Source: Actinobacteria bacterium OK074 (GTDB taxonomy: Bacteria; Actinomycetota; Actinomycetes; Streptomycetales; Streptomycetaceae). From it: a stretch of 64,000 nt of DNA. The stretch lies in contig LJCV01000269.1 in NCBI GenBank assembly GCA_001298575.1, positions 1-64,000 of the forward strand, in the 5' to 3' direction. Of the stretch, positions 35,314 through 43,428 are shown one piece after another (positions within the stretch are counted from its first letter, which is position 1; each line of letters begins with the position of its first letter). The notes beneath the pieces were generated by a model. That model did not search any database, was not told where the DNA came from, and worked only from the letters and a program-made list of their open reading frames with translations. Both the position numbers and the translations under genes were made by a program.

Positions 35314-36114
35314 ATGAACAGACCCACCGGCATACGCCGTACCCACCGCACCGCCACCACCCTCGCCACCCTCTCCCTCCCCCTCGCCCTCCTCACCGCC
35401 TGCGGTTCCTCCGGCGACTCCGGCAGTGACTCCGCCGCAGTCAAGGAGACCGCCGTCGGCGCCAAACCCCTCACCGCCGCCCAGCTCGACGCCGTCTCGC
35501 TCGCCAAGAGTGATCTCACGGGTGACCTCAAGGGGTACATCGTCCGGGCGCAGAGCAAGGCCGAACTCGCCGATGGTGCCAAGACCGTTGCGGAGGACGA
35601 CGCCTGTACCTCGGTCGGTCGTGTCCTCGGCGGTGGGGCCCTGGACGAACCCGCCGACCTCGCGGGGCGTCGCGTCACCGCCAAGGCCGACCGGAGTGCC
35701 GTCGACCCCGACGCGGACGCCGAGGAACTCGCGCTCGCCGCGTTCAACGTCACCACCACCTCGGTCGCCCTCGCCGCCTACGACACCCAGGCGGCGGCCG
35801 AGGCCGCGCTCGCCTCCCTCGGGGACGCCGTCGACGCGTGCGGCGGGGGCTTCGCGTTCACCGTGGCCGGGGAGCAGTGGACCGTCAACCAGGTCACCAC
35901 CGACACCGCCCCCGAAGCCGGCCAGGACGCGGTCGCGCTCACCGCCGTCACCAAGCAGAGCGCCGACAGCGCGGGCCCGGTGAAGGCGGTCGTCTTCCGG
36001 CAGGGCTCCACCCTCGCCCACTTCGTCTCCTTCAACGCCGCCTCCATGGTCACCCAGGACGACTTCGCCTTCCCCACCGCCCTCGTCACCACCCAGGCCA
36101 CCAAGCTCGGTTGA
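35314..36114 (+). CDS. Secreted lipoprotein, unknown function (paralogue of 33713-34423)
   Basis: A 266-residue lipoprotein with lipobox LLTAC after TLATLSLPLA. The mature part carries paired cysteines (DDACTSVG and VDACGGGF) and a C-terminal VVFRQGSTLAHFVSFNAAS motif shared with the lipoprotein at 33713. The two probably arose by duplication, now separated by the secreted protein. A hairpin at 36135-36176 ends the plus-strand transcript. The function is not known to me; similarity of layout to extracellular sensor domains of actinobacterial kinases is only suggestive. Confidence 0.75.
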   Translation: MNRPTGIRRTHRTATTLATLSLPLALLTACGSSGDSGSDSAAVKETAVGAKPLTAAQLDAVSLAKSDLTGDLKGYIVRAQSKAELADGAKTVAEDDACTSVGRVLGGGALDEPADLAGRRVTAKADRSAVDPDADAEELALAAFNVTTTSVALAAYDTQAAAEAALASLGDAVDACGGGFAFTVAGEQWTVNQVTTDTAPEAGQDAVALTAVTKQSADSAGPVKAVVFRQGSTLAHFVSFNAASMVTQDDFAFPTALVTTQATKLG

Positions 36115-36134
36115 GCCACAAGGCTCACAACAGC

Positions 36135-36176
36135 CGTACGGGGCCGCCGTCCCCTCGCGCGACGGCTGCCCCGTAC
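36135..36176. terminator. 3' hairpin element with TCGCGCGA loop, copy 1
   Basis: CGTACGGGGC pairs with GCCCCGTAC, and the inner GCCGTC with GACGGC, around a CCCCTCGCGC loop. A related element with the same outer arms and loop (CCTCGCGCGAC) is at 37875-37915. It lies between convergent genes and is likely a terminator acting in both directions. Confidence 0.7.
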
Positions 36177-36273
36177 TGCACCCCCGTACGGCAACAACCG
36201 GTAGAACCGGCCGAGTTGCCCCTCGGACAGGGCCGTCCCGCAGTGGGACGACCCCGCTACCCGCTGCCCCGGC

Positions 36274-36726
36274 TCAGCAGTTACCGGCCGTCGCCGCGGC
36301 GAACCGCTTGAAGGCGGCTATGGAGTTGGTGCCGAATATCCCGTCGATCGGGCCGGGGTAGCCGTAGTTCGCCAGCAGGAAGCGTTGCAGCGCCTTGTTG
36401 GTGTTGGGGCCGGGGATTCCGTCGATCGTGTCCGTGTAGCCCCAGTTCGCCTTGAGGAAGCGCTGCATCGCCATCCAGCTGTTGGGGCCCAACTGGCCGT
36501 CGAGCGGGCCCGGGTAGCCCCACCAGTCGATCAGCCAGCACTGGACGTGCGTGGCCTCCGTGGTGGTCAGGCCGTGGTTGTCGACCGCGGCGGCCTGGAA
36601 GCTGCTCACCGCCGGCCGCGCGGCCGTCCCGGTCGCCGCGAAGCTCGCGCTCGCACCCGCCAGGCTCCCGGCGACGATCCCGGCGACCGCCGTGGCGCTG
36701 ACGAGCGTCTTGGTCAAAGTCCGCAT
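36274..36726 (-). CDS. Secreted peptidoglycan-binding repeat protein
   Basis: A 150-residue exported protein. The ATG at 36726 follows AAGGGGGAAA. The signal peptide (TKTLVSATAVAGIVAGSLAG) ends near FAA|TG. The mature part is three degenerate peptidoglycan-binding units of about 35 residues: GYPGPLDGQLGPNSWMAMQR, GYTDTIDGIPGPNTNKALQR, GYPGPIDGIFGTNSIAAFKR. No hydrolase domain is attached, so it probably only binds the wall or modulates a partner enzyme. A terminal Cys (AGNC) may pair with the Cys near residue 63. Confidence 0.82.
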   Translation of the reverse strand: MRTLTKTLVSATAVAGIVAGSLAGASASFAATGTAARPAVSSFQAAAVDNHGLTTTEATHVQCWLIDWWGYPGPLDGQLGPNSWMAMQRFLKANWGYTDTIDGIPGPNTNKALQRFLLANYGYPGPIDGIFGTNSIAAFKRFAAATAGNC

Positions 36727-36869
36727 TCGTTTCCCCCTTCGTGGTCCGTTCTGTTCTCCGATTTCCGACTGGCGCGAACTCATGTTCCCGGCCCCCGCTG
36801 TCGCTGTCATGCTCCAAGGACCCTGCTGACACAACGCAGGTCGGAGCCCATGCGCCCAAGGGGAAAAGG

Positions 36870-37850
36870 ATGCTCCGCTTTCATTTCACACCCGAAGACC
36901 TGACCAGACTCAGAATCGCGGACGAACCTCACCCGCTCTGGGAGATCGCCGCCAGCCTGCACCGTTTCCAGACCCGTGACGGACGCTGGGCCTACGCCCA
37001 CTGGCACCGGACCGCCGTATCCGCGCTCCGCGACAACGGCCTGGAGCGCGCCGTGAAATCCGTATTGCTGCCGCTCTTTCCACGGGCGAGCTACTTACCG
37101 GACTTCCTCACTCCGCTGGACGGAAAAGAAGGACTCGCCGCCGGTATCGATGCCATCCTGGCCACCCCGTCCGCGCAGGTGGCGAGCGAGACCGAGCGGC
37201 TCGCCCGGACCGTGGGCGCCCCGCCCTGGGTGCACCGGCTCACCGAGGGGGAGCCGCGGGAGGGGGTGGTCCGGGTGCTGCGCGACTACTACGACGCCGT
37301 GATCGCCCCGTACGAGGAGACCCTCCAGGACCGCCTGTGCACCGAGCGGGTCCGCCGCGCCGCCGCCCTGTTCCACGGCGGCATCGGAGACGTGCTCGGA
37401 AGCCTCGCGCCGACGATCAGCTGGCGCCCTCCCGTCCTGGAGGTCGGCCTGTACCCCGAGGACCGCGACGTCCGCCTCGACGGCCGCGGCCTGCTGCTCA
37501 TCCCCTCCTACTTCTGCTGGAACTCCGCCATCGCGCTGGCCGACTCCGACCTGCCGCCGGTCCTGCTGTATCCGCTCCACCACGCGCCCGCGCCGGCACC
37601 GGGCGCCGACCGGGAGCCCCTGCACGCGCTGCTCGGCGCCACCCGCTTCGCCATCCTGCGGGCCACCGCCATCGGCGCCACCACCGGCGAGGCCGCCCGG
37701 CGCTCCGGCGTCACCCCCACCACCGCCAGCCACCACACCGCCGTACTGCGCGACGCGGGCCTCATCGCCAGCCACCGCCACGCCAACACGGTCCTGCACA
37801 CCCTGACCCCGCTCGGCGCCGCCCTCCTGAAACAGCACGCGCTGCCCTGA
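36870..37850 (+). CDS. ArsR-type winged-helix regulator with DUF5937-like N-terminus
   Basis: A 326-residue transcription factor. The N-terminal region (FHFTPEDLTRLRIADEPHPL, EIAASLHRFQ) matches a domain common in streptomycete ArsR-like regulators. The C-terminal winged helix is clear: LLGATRFAILRATAIGATTG, EAARRSGVTPTTASHHTAVL, RDAGLIASHRHANTVLHTLT. No metal-binding Cys pair is present, so a metal sensor is unlikely. The ATG at 36870 follows GGGGAAAAGG. It is divergent from the peptidoglycan-binding gene across 143 bases and could control it. Confidence 0.85.
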   Translation: MLRFHFTPEDLTRLRIADEPHPLWEIAASLHRFQTRDGRWAYAHWHRTAVSALRDNGLERAVKSVLLPLFPRASYLPDFLTPLDGKEGLAAGIDAILATPSAQVASETERLARTVGAPPWVHRLTEGEPREGVVRVLRDYYDAVIAPYEETLQDRLCTERVRRAAALFHGGIGDVLGSLAPTISWRPPVLEVGLYPEDRDVRLDGRGLLLIPSYFCWNSAIALADSDLPPVLLYPLHHAPAPAPGADREPLHALLGATRFAILRATAIGATTGEAARRSGVTPTTASHHTAVLRDAGLIASHRHANTVLHTLTPLGAALLKQHALP

Positions 37851-37874
37851 GACACAACGCCTCCCAACACGGCG

Positions 37875-37915
37875 GTACGGGGCCGCCATCGCCTCGCGCG
37901 ACCACGGCCCCGTAC
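37875..37915. terminator. 3' hairpin element with TCGCGCGA loop, copy 2
   Basis: GTACGGGGCCG pairs with CGGCCCCGTAC across a loop containing CCTCGCGCGAC. The outer arms and loop match the hairpin at 36135-36176, 1.7 kb away. It lies 24 bases after the regulator stop and opposite a convergent gene. Confidence 0.7.
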
Positions 37916-37941
37916 GACAACGGGCGGTACAACCAGGGGAG

Positions 37942-38259
37942 TTACTCCACCGGCCCGCCCTCCCCGCCCGTCTCCTCCGCGGGCACCGGCGGCGGTGTCG
38001 GCCGCAGCCACAGCCAGCCCAGGAAGAACAGGCCCAGCAGCAGCATCCCCAACCCCGTCCAGAGGTTGATGTTCACGCCCTCCGACTTGTCGATCGACGC
38101 GTCCGACGCCGTGATCCCCGCGATCGTGACGATCACGCCGTAGACCACGAACAGGCCGCCGATGATGCGGCGGATGTCGAAGAGCCGGGCCGCGGTCGTG
38201 GACTTGCTCTGCAGTTCGGTGACTTCGCGCTGGAGGTCGTGTTCCGAGTACTCAGACAT
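37942..38259 (-). CDS. Small two-helix membrane protein
   Basis: A 105-residue protein with two transmembrane helices (IIGGLFVVYGVIVTIAGI and LWTGLGMLLLGLFFLGWLWL) linked by a short loop. A charged N-terminus (YSEHDLQREVTELQSKSTTA) and an acidic C-terminus flank them. It lies 21 bases downstream of the sodium/solute symporter on the same strand, so it is probably co-transcribed. Similar small proteins accompany this transporter in other streptomycetes as I recall. A role as accessory subunit is inference. Confidence 0.75.
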   Translation of the reverse strand: MSEYSEHDLQREVTELQSKSTTAARLFDIRRIIGGLFVVYGVIVTIAGITASDASIDKSEGVNINLWTGLGMLLLGLFFLGWLWLRPTPPPVPAEETGGEGGPVE

Positions 38260-38280
38260 GTTCGTTCAACTCCCCAACGC

Positions 38281-39969
38281 TCAGAACGAGAACGGGATGT
38301 AGCAGATGGCCGCCAGCGCCACCGCGCCCCAGCCCAGCAGGGCCGGACGGCGGTACCAGGCGTCGTCGCCCGCGCCGGGCGGTTCCTCCATGCCCGGCGA
38401 GCGGGTGCCGTAGACGAGGCCCTGGAGTTCGGCCGCCGACTTCGGCTCCGTGAACAGTGTCACCGCGACCATGACCACCGCGCCGGCCACGAAGCCCGCG
38501 ATTGCGGAGACGAAGTTGGCGCCCTGGTCGGACGGGATGTCGATGATGCCCTGCTTGTAGATGACGAAGTAGTTGATCATCGCCGCCGTCGTACCCGAAA
38601 GCAGGCCCCAGAAGCCCGACTTCGTCGAGGCCCGCTTCCAGAACATGCCGACGATGAACACCACGAACATCGGCACGTTGAAGAAGCTGAAGAGGGTTTG
38701 CAGGTAGCTCATGATGTTGGAGAAGGAGGAGGCCAGGAACGCCGTTCCCACCGACGCCGCCACCCCGATCGCCGTGATCAGGCGGCCGAACTTCAGGTAG
38801 TACTCGTCCGGTTCACCCTTCTTCACGTACTTCGCCCAGATGTCCGTCGTGAACACCGTGTTGAACGACGAGATGTTGGCCGCCATGCCCGCCATGAACG
38901 CCGCCAGCAGGCCCGTCACCGCGATGCCCAGGACGCCGTTCGGGAGCAGTGACTCCATCAAGTACGGGATCGCGTCGTTGTATTGGAGGCTCGATCCGCT
39001 GGTGCCGATCTTCGGGACCAGCACCGCCGCCACCAGACCCGGGATCATCACCAGGAACACGATGAAGATCTTCGGGAACGCGGCGATGAGCGGGGTGCGC
39101 TGGCCCGCCGACAAGTTCTTTGCCGACAGGGCCCGTTGGACCTCGGCGAAGTTCGTCGTCCAGTAGCCGAACGACAGCACGAAGCCCAGACCCAGCACGA
39201 TCGTCAGCCAGTTGGCGCCCAGCGGGTTGACGGAACCGATGCCCGTACCGCCCCACGCCGTCGTGAAGTTGCTGCCGTGGGACTGGTCGAGGGAGTGGGT
39301 CAGGCCGTCCCAGCCGCCGACCTTCTTCAGGCCGAGGACCGAGAGGGGGATCAGCGCGGCCAGGATCACGAAGAACTGGAGGACCTCGTTGTAGATCGCC
39401 GAGGACAGCCCGCCCAGCGTGATGTAGGCCAGCACGAACGCGCCCGCGACGACGATCGCCACCCACTGCGGCCAGCCCAGCAGCGCCTCCACGACGATGG
39501 CGAGGGCGTAGAGGTTGACGCCCGCGATCAGGATCGCCGCGAACGCGAACAGGATCGAGCTGAGCAGGTGCGCCCACTTGTCGAACCGCAGCAACAGGAA
39601 CTCGGGGACGGACCTGACCTTGCTGCCGTAGTAGAAGGGCATCATCACCAGGCCGAGGAAGACCATGGCCGGGATGGCGCCGATCCAGTACCAGTGGACG
39701 GTGTACACGCCGTACTGCGCGCTGTTGGCGGCCATGCCGAGGATCTCGGTGGCGCCGAGGTTGGCGGCGATGAAGGCCAGGCCGGTGACCCAGGCCGGCA
39801 GGGAGCGGCCGGAGAGGAAGAAGTCGAGGCTGGTCTTCACGGATCTGCGGGCGGCGAAGCCGATGCCCAGCACGACCACGAAATAGATGCCGAGGATCGT
39901 GTAGTCGAGCCAGTTCGTGGGGAGCCGCAGCTCAGCCGCCAGATATGCGGTGTTTGTGGGGGTTTGCAT
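38281..39969 (-). CDS. Sodium:solute symporter, SGLT-like (probable sugar uptake)
   Basis: A 562-residue polytopic protein with about 13-14 transmembrane helices. Family motifs include DFFLSGRSLPAWVTGLAFIA, GATEILGMAANSAQYG, RFDKWAHLLSS and AFMAGMAANISSFNTVF. The SGLT subgroup imports sugars or inositol with Na+. It is divergent from galT-galE-galK across 187 bases that contain paired inverted repeats, so galactose uptake is the likely job, though the substrate is inferred from context. A small membrane protein follows in the same operon. Confidence 0.88.
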   Translation of the reverse strand: MQTPTNTAYLAAELRLPTNWLDYTILGIYFVVVLGIGFAARRSVKTSLDFFLSGRSLPAWVTGLAFIAANLGATEILGMAANSAQYGVYTVHWYWIGAIPAMVFLGLVMMPFYYGSKVRSVPEFLLLRFDKWAHLLSSILFAFAAILIAGVNLYALAIVVEALLGWPQWVAIVVAGAFVLAYITLGGLSSAIYNEVLQFFVILAALIPLSVLGLKKVGGWDGLTHSLDQSHGSNFTTAWGGTGIGSVNPLGANWLTIVLGLGFVLSFGYWTTNFAEVQRALSAKNLSAGQRTPLIAAFPKIFIVFLVMIPGLVAAVLVPKIGTSGSSLQYNDAIPYLMESLLPNGVLGIAVTGLLAAFMAGMAANISSFNTVFTTDIWAKYVKKGEPDEYYLKFGRLITAIGVAASVGTAFLASSFSNIMSYLQTLFSFFNVPMFVVFIVGMFWKRASTKSGFWGLLSGTTAAMINYFVIYKQGIIDIPSDQGANFVSAIAGFVAGAVVMVAVTLFTEPKSAAELQGLVYGTRSPGMEEPPGAGDDAWYRRPALLGWGAVALAAICYIPFSF

Positions 39970-40026
39970 ATGAACTCGCTTCGTTGTGTGAAGTGATCCA
40001 GAGCGGAAACTACGCCCCTGTGTTCA

Positions 40027-40156
40027 TGTTTCAAACACTTCCGAACGTGTCCTTTGGGGGATTGTGATGTTGACTGCGATGGGTAATCGTGGTTGATTGT
40101 GTTCGGTTCTGTTTGAAGGCTGTAAAGACTCATGGAGCATGGAGGGGCGAAGAGGC
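40027..40156. promoter_or_regulatory. Divergent gal promoter region with paired inverted repeats
   Basis: TTCAAACACTTCCGAAC (40030-40046) is the inverted counterpart of GTTCGGTTCTGTTTGAA (40101-40117), differing only in the central three bases. The left arm is also part of the palindrome TGTTTCAAACA (40027-40037). Between them lie TGTGAT, TTGACT (40070-40075) and GATTGT, possible elements of the galT promoter. The arms are 54 bases apart and could be operators for both the transporter and gal transcripts. In S. lividans the galP1 promoter is galactose-inducible. Confidence 0.55.
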
Positions 40157-41218
40157 GTGAAGAAGACCTCGACCCGGCTGGCCGACGGTCGCGAGCTGAT
40201 CTACTACGACCTGCGGGACGACTCCGTACGCGACGCGGTCGACCGCCGCCCGCTGGACCCGACCCACACGACGTCCGAGGTCCGCCACGACGTGCTGCTC
40301 GGTGACTCCGTCGCCATCGCCTCGCACCGCCAGGGCCGCACCTACCACCCCCCGGCCGACGAGTGCCCCCTGTGCCCCTCCGGGGGCGACCGGCTCAGCG
40401 AGATCCCGGACTCGTCGTACGACGTCGTCGTCTTCGAGAACCGGTTCCCCTCGCTCGCCGGTGACGCCGGGCGCTGCGAGGTGGTCTGCTTCACCTCCGA
40501 CCACAACGCGTCCTTCGGCAGCCTCACCGAGGAACAGGCGGGGCTCGTGCTCGACGCGTGGACGGACCGGACCTCGGAGCTGTCGCATCTCGCCTCCGTC
40601 GAGCAGGTGTTCTGCTTCGAGAACCGGGGCGCCGAGATCGGCGTGACCCTCGGCCACCCCCACGGACAGATCTACGCCTACCCGTTCACCACCCCGCGCA
40701 CCGCGCTGATGCTGCGTTCACTGGCAACTCATAAGGACGCCACCGGCGGCGAGAACCTCTTCGACGCCGTCCTGGCGCGGGAGTCGGCCGGCGAGCGGGT
40801 GGTCCTGGACGCCGAGCACTGGATCGCCTTCGTGCCGTACGCCGCGCACTGGCCGTACGAGGTCCACCTCTACCCCAAGCGCCGGGTGCCGGACCTGCTC
40901 GGTCTGGACGAGGGCGCACGCACAGAGTTCCCCAAGGTTTATTTGGAACTCTTGAGGCGCTTCGACCGGATCTTCGGCAAGGCTGAGTCTCCGACGCCGT
41001 ACATCGCCGCCTGGCACCAGGCGCCGTTCGGTGCGCTGGAGGAGTTCGAGGGCGTCAACCGGGACGACTTCGCGCTGCACCTCGAACTGTTCACGATCCG
41101 CCGTACGTCCGGCAAGCTCAAGTTCCTCGCGGGCTCCGAGTCCGGCATGAGCGTCTTCATCAACGACGTGCCACCGGAGGCCGCGGCCAAGCGACTCCGA
41201 GAGGTAGCGAGTTCATGA
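40157..41218 (+). CDS. galT: Galactose-1-phosphate uridylyltransferase GalT
   Basis: A 353-residue Leloir-pathway enzyme exchanging UDP between glucose-1-P and galactose-1-P. The nucleophilic-histidine motif is GHPHGQIYAYPF (HPH). A zinc-site CxxC is seen as DECPLCPSGGDR. The GTG at 40157 follows GGGGCGAAGAGG; an ORF extension upstream to 40097 enters the promoter and is rejected. Its stop overlaps the start of galE (ATGA), so the operon order is galT-galE-galK, as known in Streptomyces. Confidence 0.95.
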   Translation: MKKTSTRLADGRELIYYDLRDDSVRDAVDRRPLDPTHTTSEVRHDVLLGDSVAIASHRQGRTYHPPADECPLCPSGGDRLSEIPDSSYDVVVFENRFPSLAGDAGRCEVVCFTSDHNASFGSLTEEQAGLVLDAWTDRTSELSHLASVEQVFCFENRGAEIGVTLGHPHGQIYAYPFTTPRTALMLRSLATHKDATGGENLFDAVLARESAGERVVLDAEHWIAFVPYAAHWPYEVHLYPKRRVPDLLGLDEGARTEFPKVYLELLRRFDRIFGKAESPTPYIAAWHQAPFGALEEFEGVNRDDFALHLELFTIRRTSGKLKFLAGSESGMSVFINDVPPEAAAKRLREVASS

Positions 41219-42198
41219 GCGGCACGACCACCGGTAACAGTGGCAAGTATCTGGTCACGGGCGGCGCGGGGTACGTCGGCGGCGTCGTCGCCACGCACCT
41301 GCTGGAGGCGGGGCACGAGGTCGTCGTCCTCGACAACCTGTCCACCGGCTTCCGCGAGGGCGTCCCGGCCGGGGCGACTTTCGTCGAGGGCGACATCCGC
41401 GACGCCGCCAAGTGGCTCGATTCCTCCTTCGACGCCGTCCTCCACTTCGCCGCGTTCTCGCAGGTCGGCGAGTCGGTCGTGAAGCCCGAGAAGTACTGGG
41501 ACAACAACGTCGGCGGCACCATGGCGCTGCTCGGCGCGATGCGCGAGGCGGGTGTGCGGCGGCTCGTCTTCTCCTCGACGGCGGCCACGTACGGCGAGCC
41601 GAAGGAGGTCCCGATCGTCGAGACCGCCGAGACGAGGCCGACCAACCCGTACGGCGCCTCCAAGCTCGCCGTCGACCACATGATCACCGGCGAGGCGGCG
41701 GCCCACGGCCTGGCCGCGGTGTCGCTGCGCTACTTCAACGTGGCGGGCGCGTACGGCAGTTGCGGCGAACGCCACGCCCCCGAGTCGCACCTCATCCCGC
41801 TCGTACTGCAAGTAGCGCAGGGCAAGCGCGAAGCGATCTCCGTCTACGGCGACGACTACCCGACGCCGGACGGCACCTGTGTCCGCGACTACATCCACGT
41901 CGCCGACCTGGCCGAGGCACACCTGCTGGCGGTCGCGGTGGCCGTGCCCGGCGAGCACCTGATCTGCAACCTCGGCAACGGCAACGGGTTCTCCGTCCGC
42001 GAGGTCATCGAGACGGTACGGCAGGTCACCGGGCACCCGATCCCCGAGGTCATGGCCCCGCGGCGCGGCGGCGACCCGGCGGTCCTGGTCGCCTCGGCGG
42101 CGACCGCGCGCGAGCGGCTGGGGTGGAACCCGTCGCGGGCGGATCTGGCGGGAATCGTCGCGGACGCGTGGGAGTTCGCGCAGCGGCGCGGAGAGTAA
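41215..42198 (+). CDS. galE: UDP-glucose 4-epimerase GalE
   Basis: A 327-residue short-chain dehydrogenase that interconverts UDP-galactose and UDP-glucose using bound NAD. The Rossmann motif is VTGGAGYVGG near residues 14-23, and the catalytic YxxxK is seen in NPYGASKLAVD. Ser/Thr occurs in VFSSTAATYG. The ATG overlaps galT's stop by four bases. The length is slightly shorter than E. coli GalE (338) but complete. Confidence 0.95.
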   Translation: MSGTTTGNSGKYLVTGGAGYVGGVVATHLLEAGHEVVVLDNLSTGFREGVPAGATFVEGDIRDAAKWLDSSFDAVLHFAAFSQVGESVVKPEKYWDNNVGGTMALLGAMREAGVRRLVFSSTAATYGEPKEVPIVETAETRPTNPYGASKLAVDHMITGEAAAHGLAAVSLRYFNVAGAYGSCGERHAPESHLIPLVLQVAQGKREAISVYGDDYPTPDGTCVRDYIHVADLAEAHLLAVAVAVPGEHLICNLGNGNGFSVREVIETVRQVTGHPIPEVMAPRRGGDPAVLVASAATARERLGWNPSRADLAGIVADAWEFAQRRGE

Positions 42199-42211
42199 CG
42201 TCTTCGAAGTT

Positions 42212-42225
42212 TGGTCAAGTGACCA
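42212..42225. promoter_or_regulatory. Palindrome in the galE-galK gap
   Basis: TGGTCAAGTGACCA is a 6+2+6 perfect palindrome in the 63-base gap between galE and galK. It could be an operator or internal control site for galK; there is no direct evidence of a promoter here. Confidence 0.4.
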
Positions 42226-42261
42226 GGTACAGGGTCGAGTTCTGAAGGGTCAGGGCAGGAC

Positions 42262-43428
42262 ATGAGCGAGGCTGTCGCCGCGTCGGTGGTCGCCGAAGGG
42301 TTCAAGGAGCTGTACGGGGCGGAGCCGGAGGGCGTGTGGGCGGCGCCCGGCCGGGTCAACCTCATCGGCGAACACACCGACTACAACGACGGTTTCGTGA
42401 TGCCGTTCGCGCTGCCGCACACCGCGGTGGCGGCGGTGTCCCGGCGTACGGACGGCGTACTGCGCCTGCACTCGGCGGACATCGACGGCGGCGTCGTCGA
42501 GTTGGGCGTCGAGGCGCTCGTCCCCGAGTCGGACCGGTCGTGGACGGCGTACCCGGCGGGCGTGGTCTGGGCGCTGCGCGAGGCGGGCCACGCGGTGACG
42601 GGCGCGGACATCCACCTGGCGTCGACGGTCCCGACGGGCGCGGGCCTGTCGTCGTCGGCGGCGCTGGAGGTCGTGGTCGCGCTCGCGCTGAACGACCTGT
42701 ACGAACTGGGCCTGCGCGGCTGGCAGTTGGCGCGGCTGTGCCAGCGTGCGGAGAACGTGTACGTGGGCGCGCCGACCGGGATCATGGACCAGACGGCGTC
42801 GGCGTGCTGCGAGGCGGGCCACGCGCTGTTCCTGGACACGCGGGACCTGTCACAGCGTCAGATCCCGCTGGACCTGGCCGCGGAGGGCCTGCGCCTGCTG
42901 GTGGTGGACACCCAGGTCAAGCACGCGCACAGCAACGGCGAGTACGGAAAGCGGCGCGCGGGCTGCGAGTTGGGCGCGGAGTTGCTGGGCGTCGAGGCGC
43001 TGCGGGACGTCCGCTACGAGGATCTGGACGCGTCGCTCGCCCGGTTGGAGGACGAGGAGATCCGCCGTCTGGTCCGGCACGTGGTGACGGAGGACGAACG
43101 GGTCGAGCGCGTCGTCTCGTTGATGACGTCCGGCGGCGACACGCGCGCGATCGGCCCGATCCTGACGGAGGGTCACGCGTCCCTGCGCGACGACTTCCGC
43201 ATCTCCTGCCCGGAGTTGGACCTCGTCGTCGACACGGGGCTTGCCGCGGGTGCGCTGGGCGCCCGGATGACGGGCGGCGGCTTCGGCGGCTCGGCGATCG
43301 TCCTCACGGAGGCGGGCGACGCGGACGCGATCACCAAGGCGGTGGAGGAGGCGTTCGCCGCGGCGGGGTTCACGGCACCACGGGTGTTCTCGGCGGTGCC
43401 TTCGGCGGGGGCTCGGCGGGTGGGTTGA
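42262..43428 (+). CDS. galK: Galactokinase GalK
   Basis: A 388-residue GHMP kinase that phosphorylates galactose at C1. The galactokinase signature GRVNLIGEHTDYNDGFVMPF lies at about 31-50. The ATP-binding motif VPTGAGLSSSAALEV is in the middle, and the third motif TGGGFGGSAIVL is near the C-terminus. The ATG follows GGGCAGGAC. The 3' end overlaps the convergent TetR gene by 59 bases. Confidence 0.95.
   Translation: MSEAVAASVVAEGFKELYGAEPEGVWAAPGRVNLIGEHTDYNDGFVMPFALPHTAVAAVSRRTDGVLRLHSADIDGGVVELGVEALVPESDRSWTAYPAGVVWALREAGHAVTGADIHLASTVPTGAGLSSSAALEVVVALALNDLYELGLRGWQLARLCQRAENVYVGAPTGIMDQTASACCEAGHALFLDTRDLSQRQIPLDLAAEGLRLLVVDTQVKHAHSNGEYGKRRAGCELGAELLGVEALRDVRYEDLDASLARLEDEEIRRLVRHVVTEDERVERVVSLMTSGGDTRAIGPILTEGHASLRDDFRISCPELDLVVDTGLAAGALGARMTGGGFGGSAIVLTEAGDADAITKAVEEAFAAAGFTAPRVFSAVPSAGARRVG

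Noticed and set aside
40097..40156. N-terminal extension of galT to 40097
   Set aside because: It reads through one of the paired inverted repeats and the promoter; GTG 40157 has a good ribosome binding site and matches the family N-terminus.
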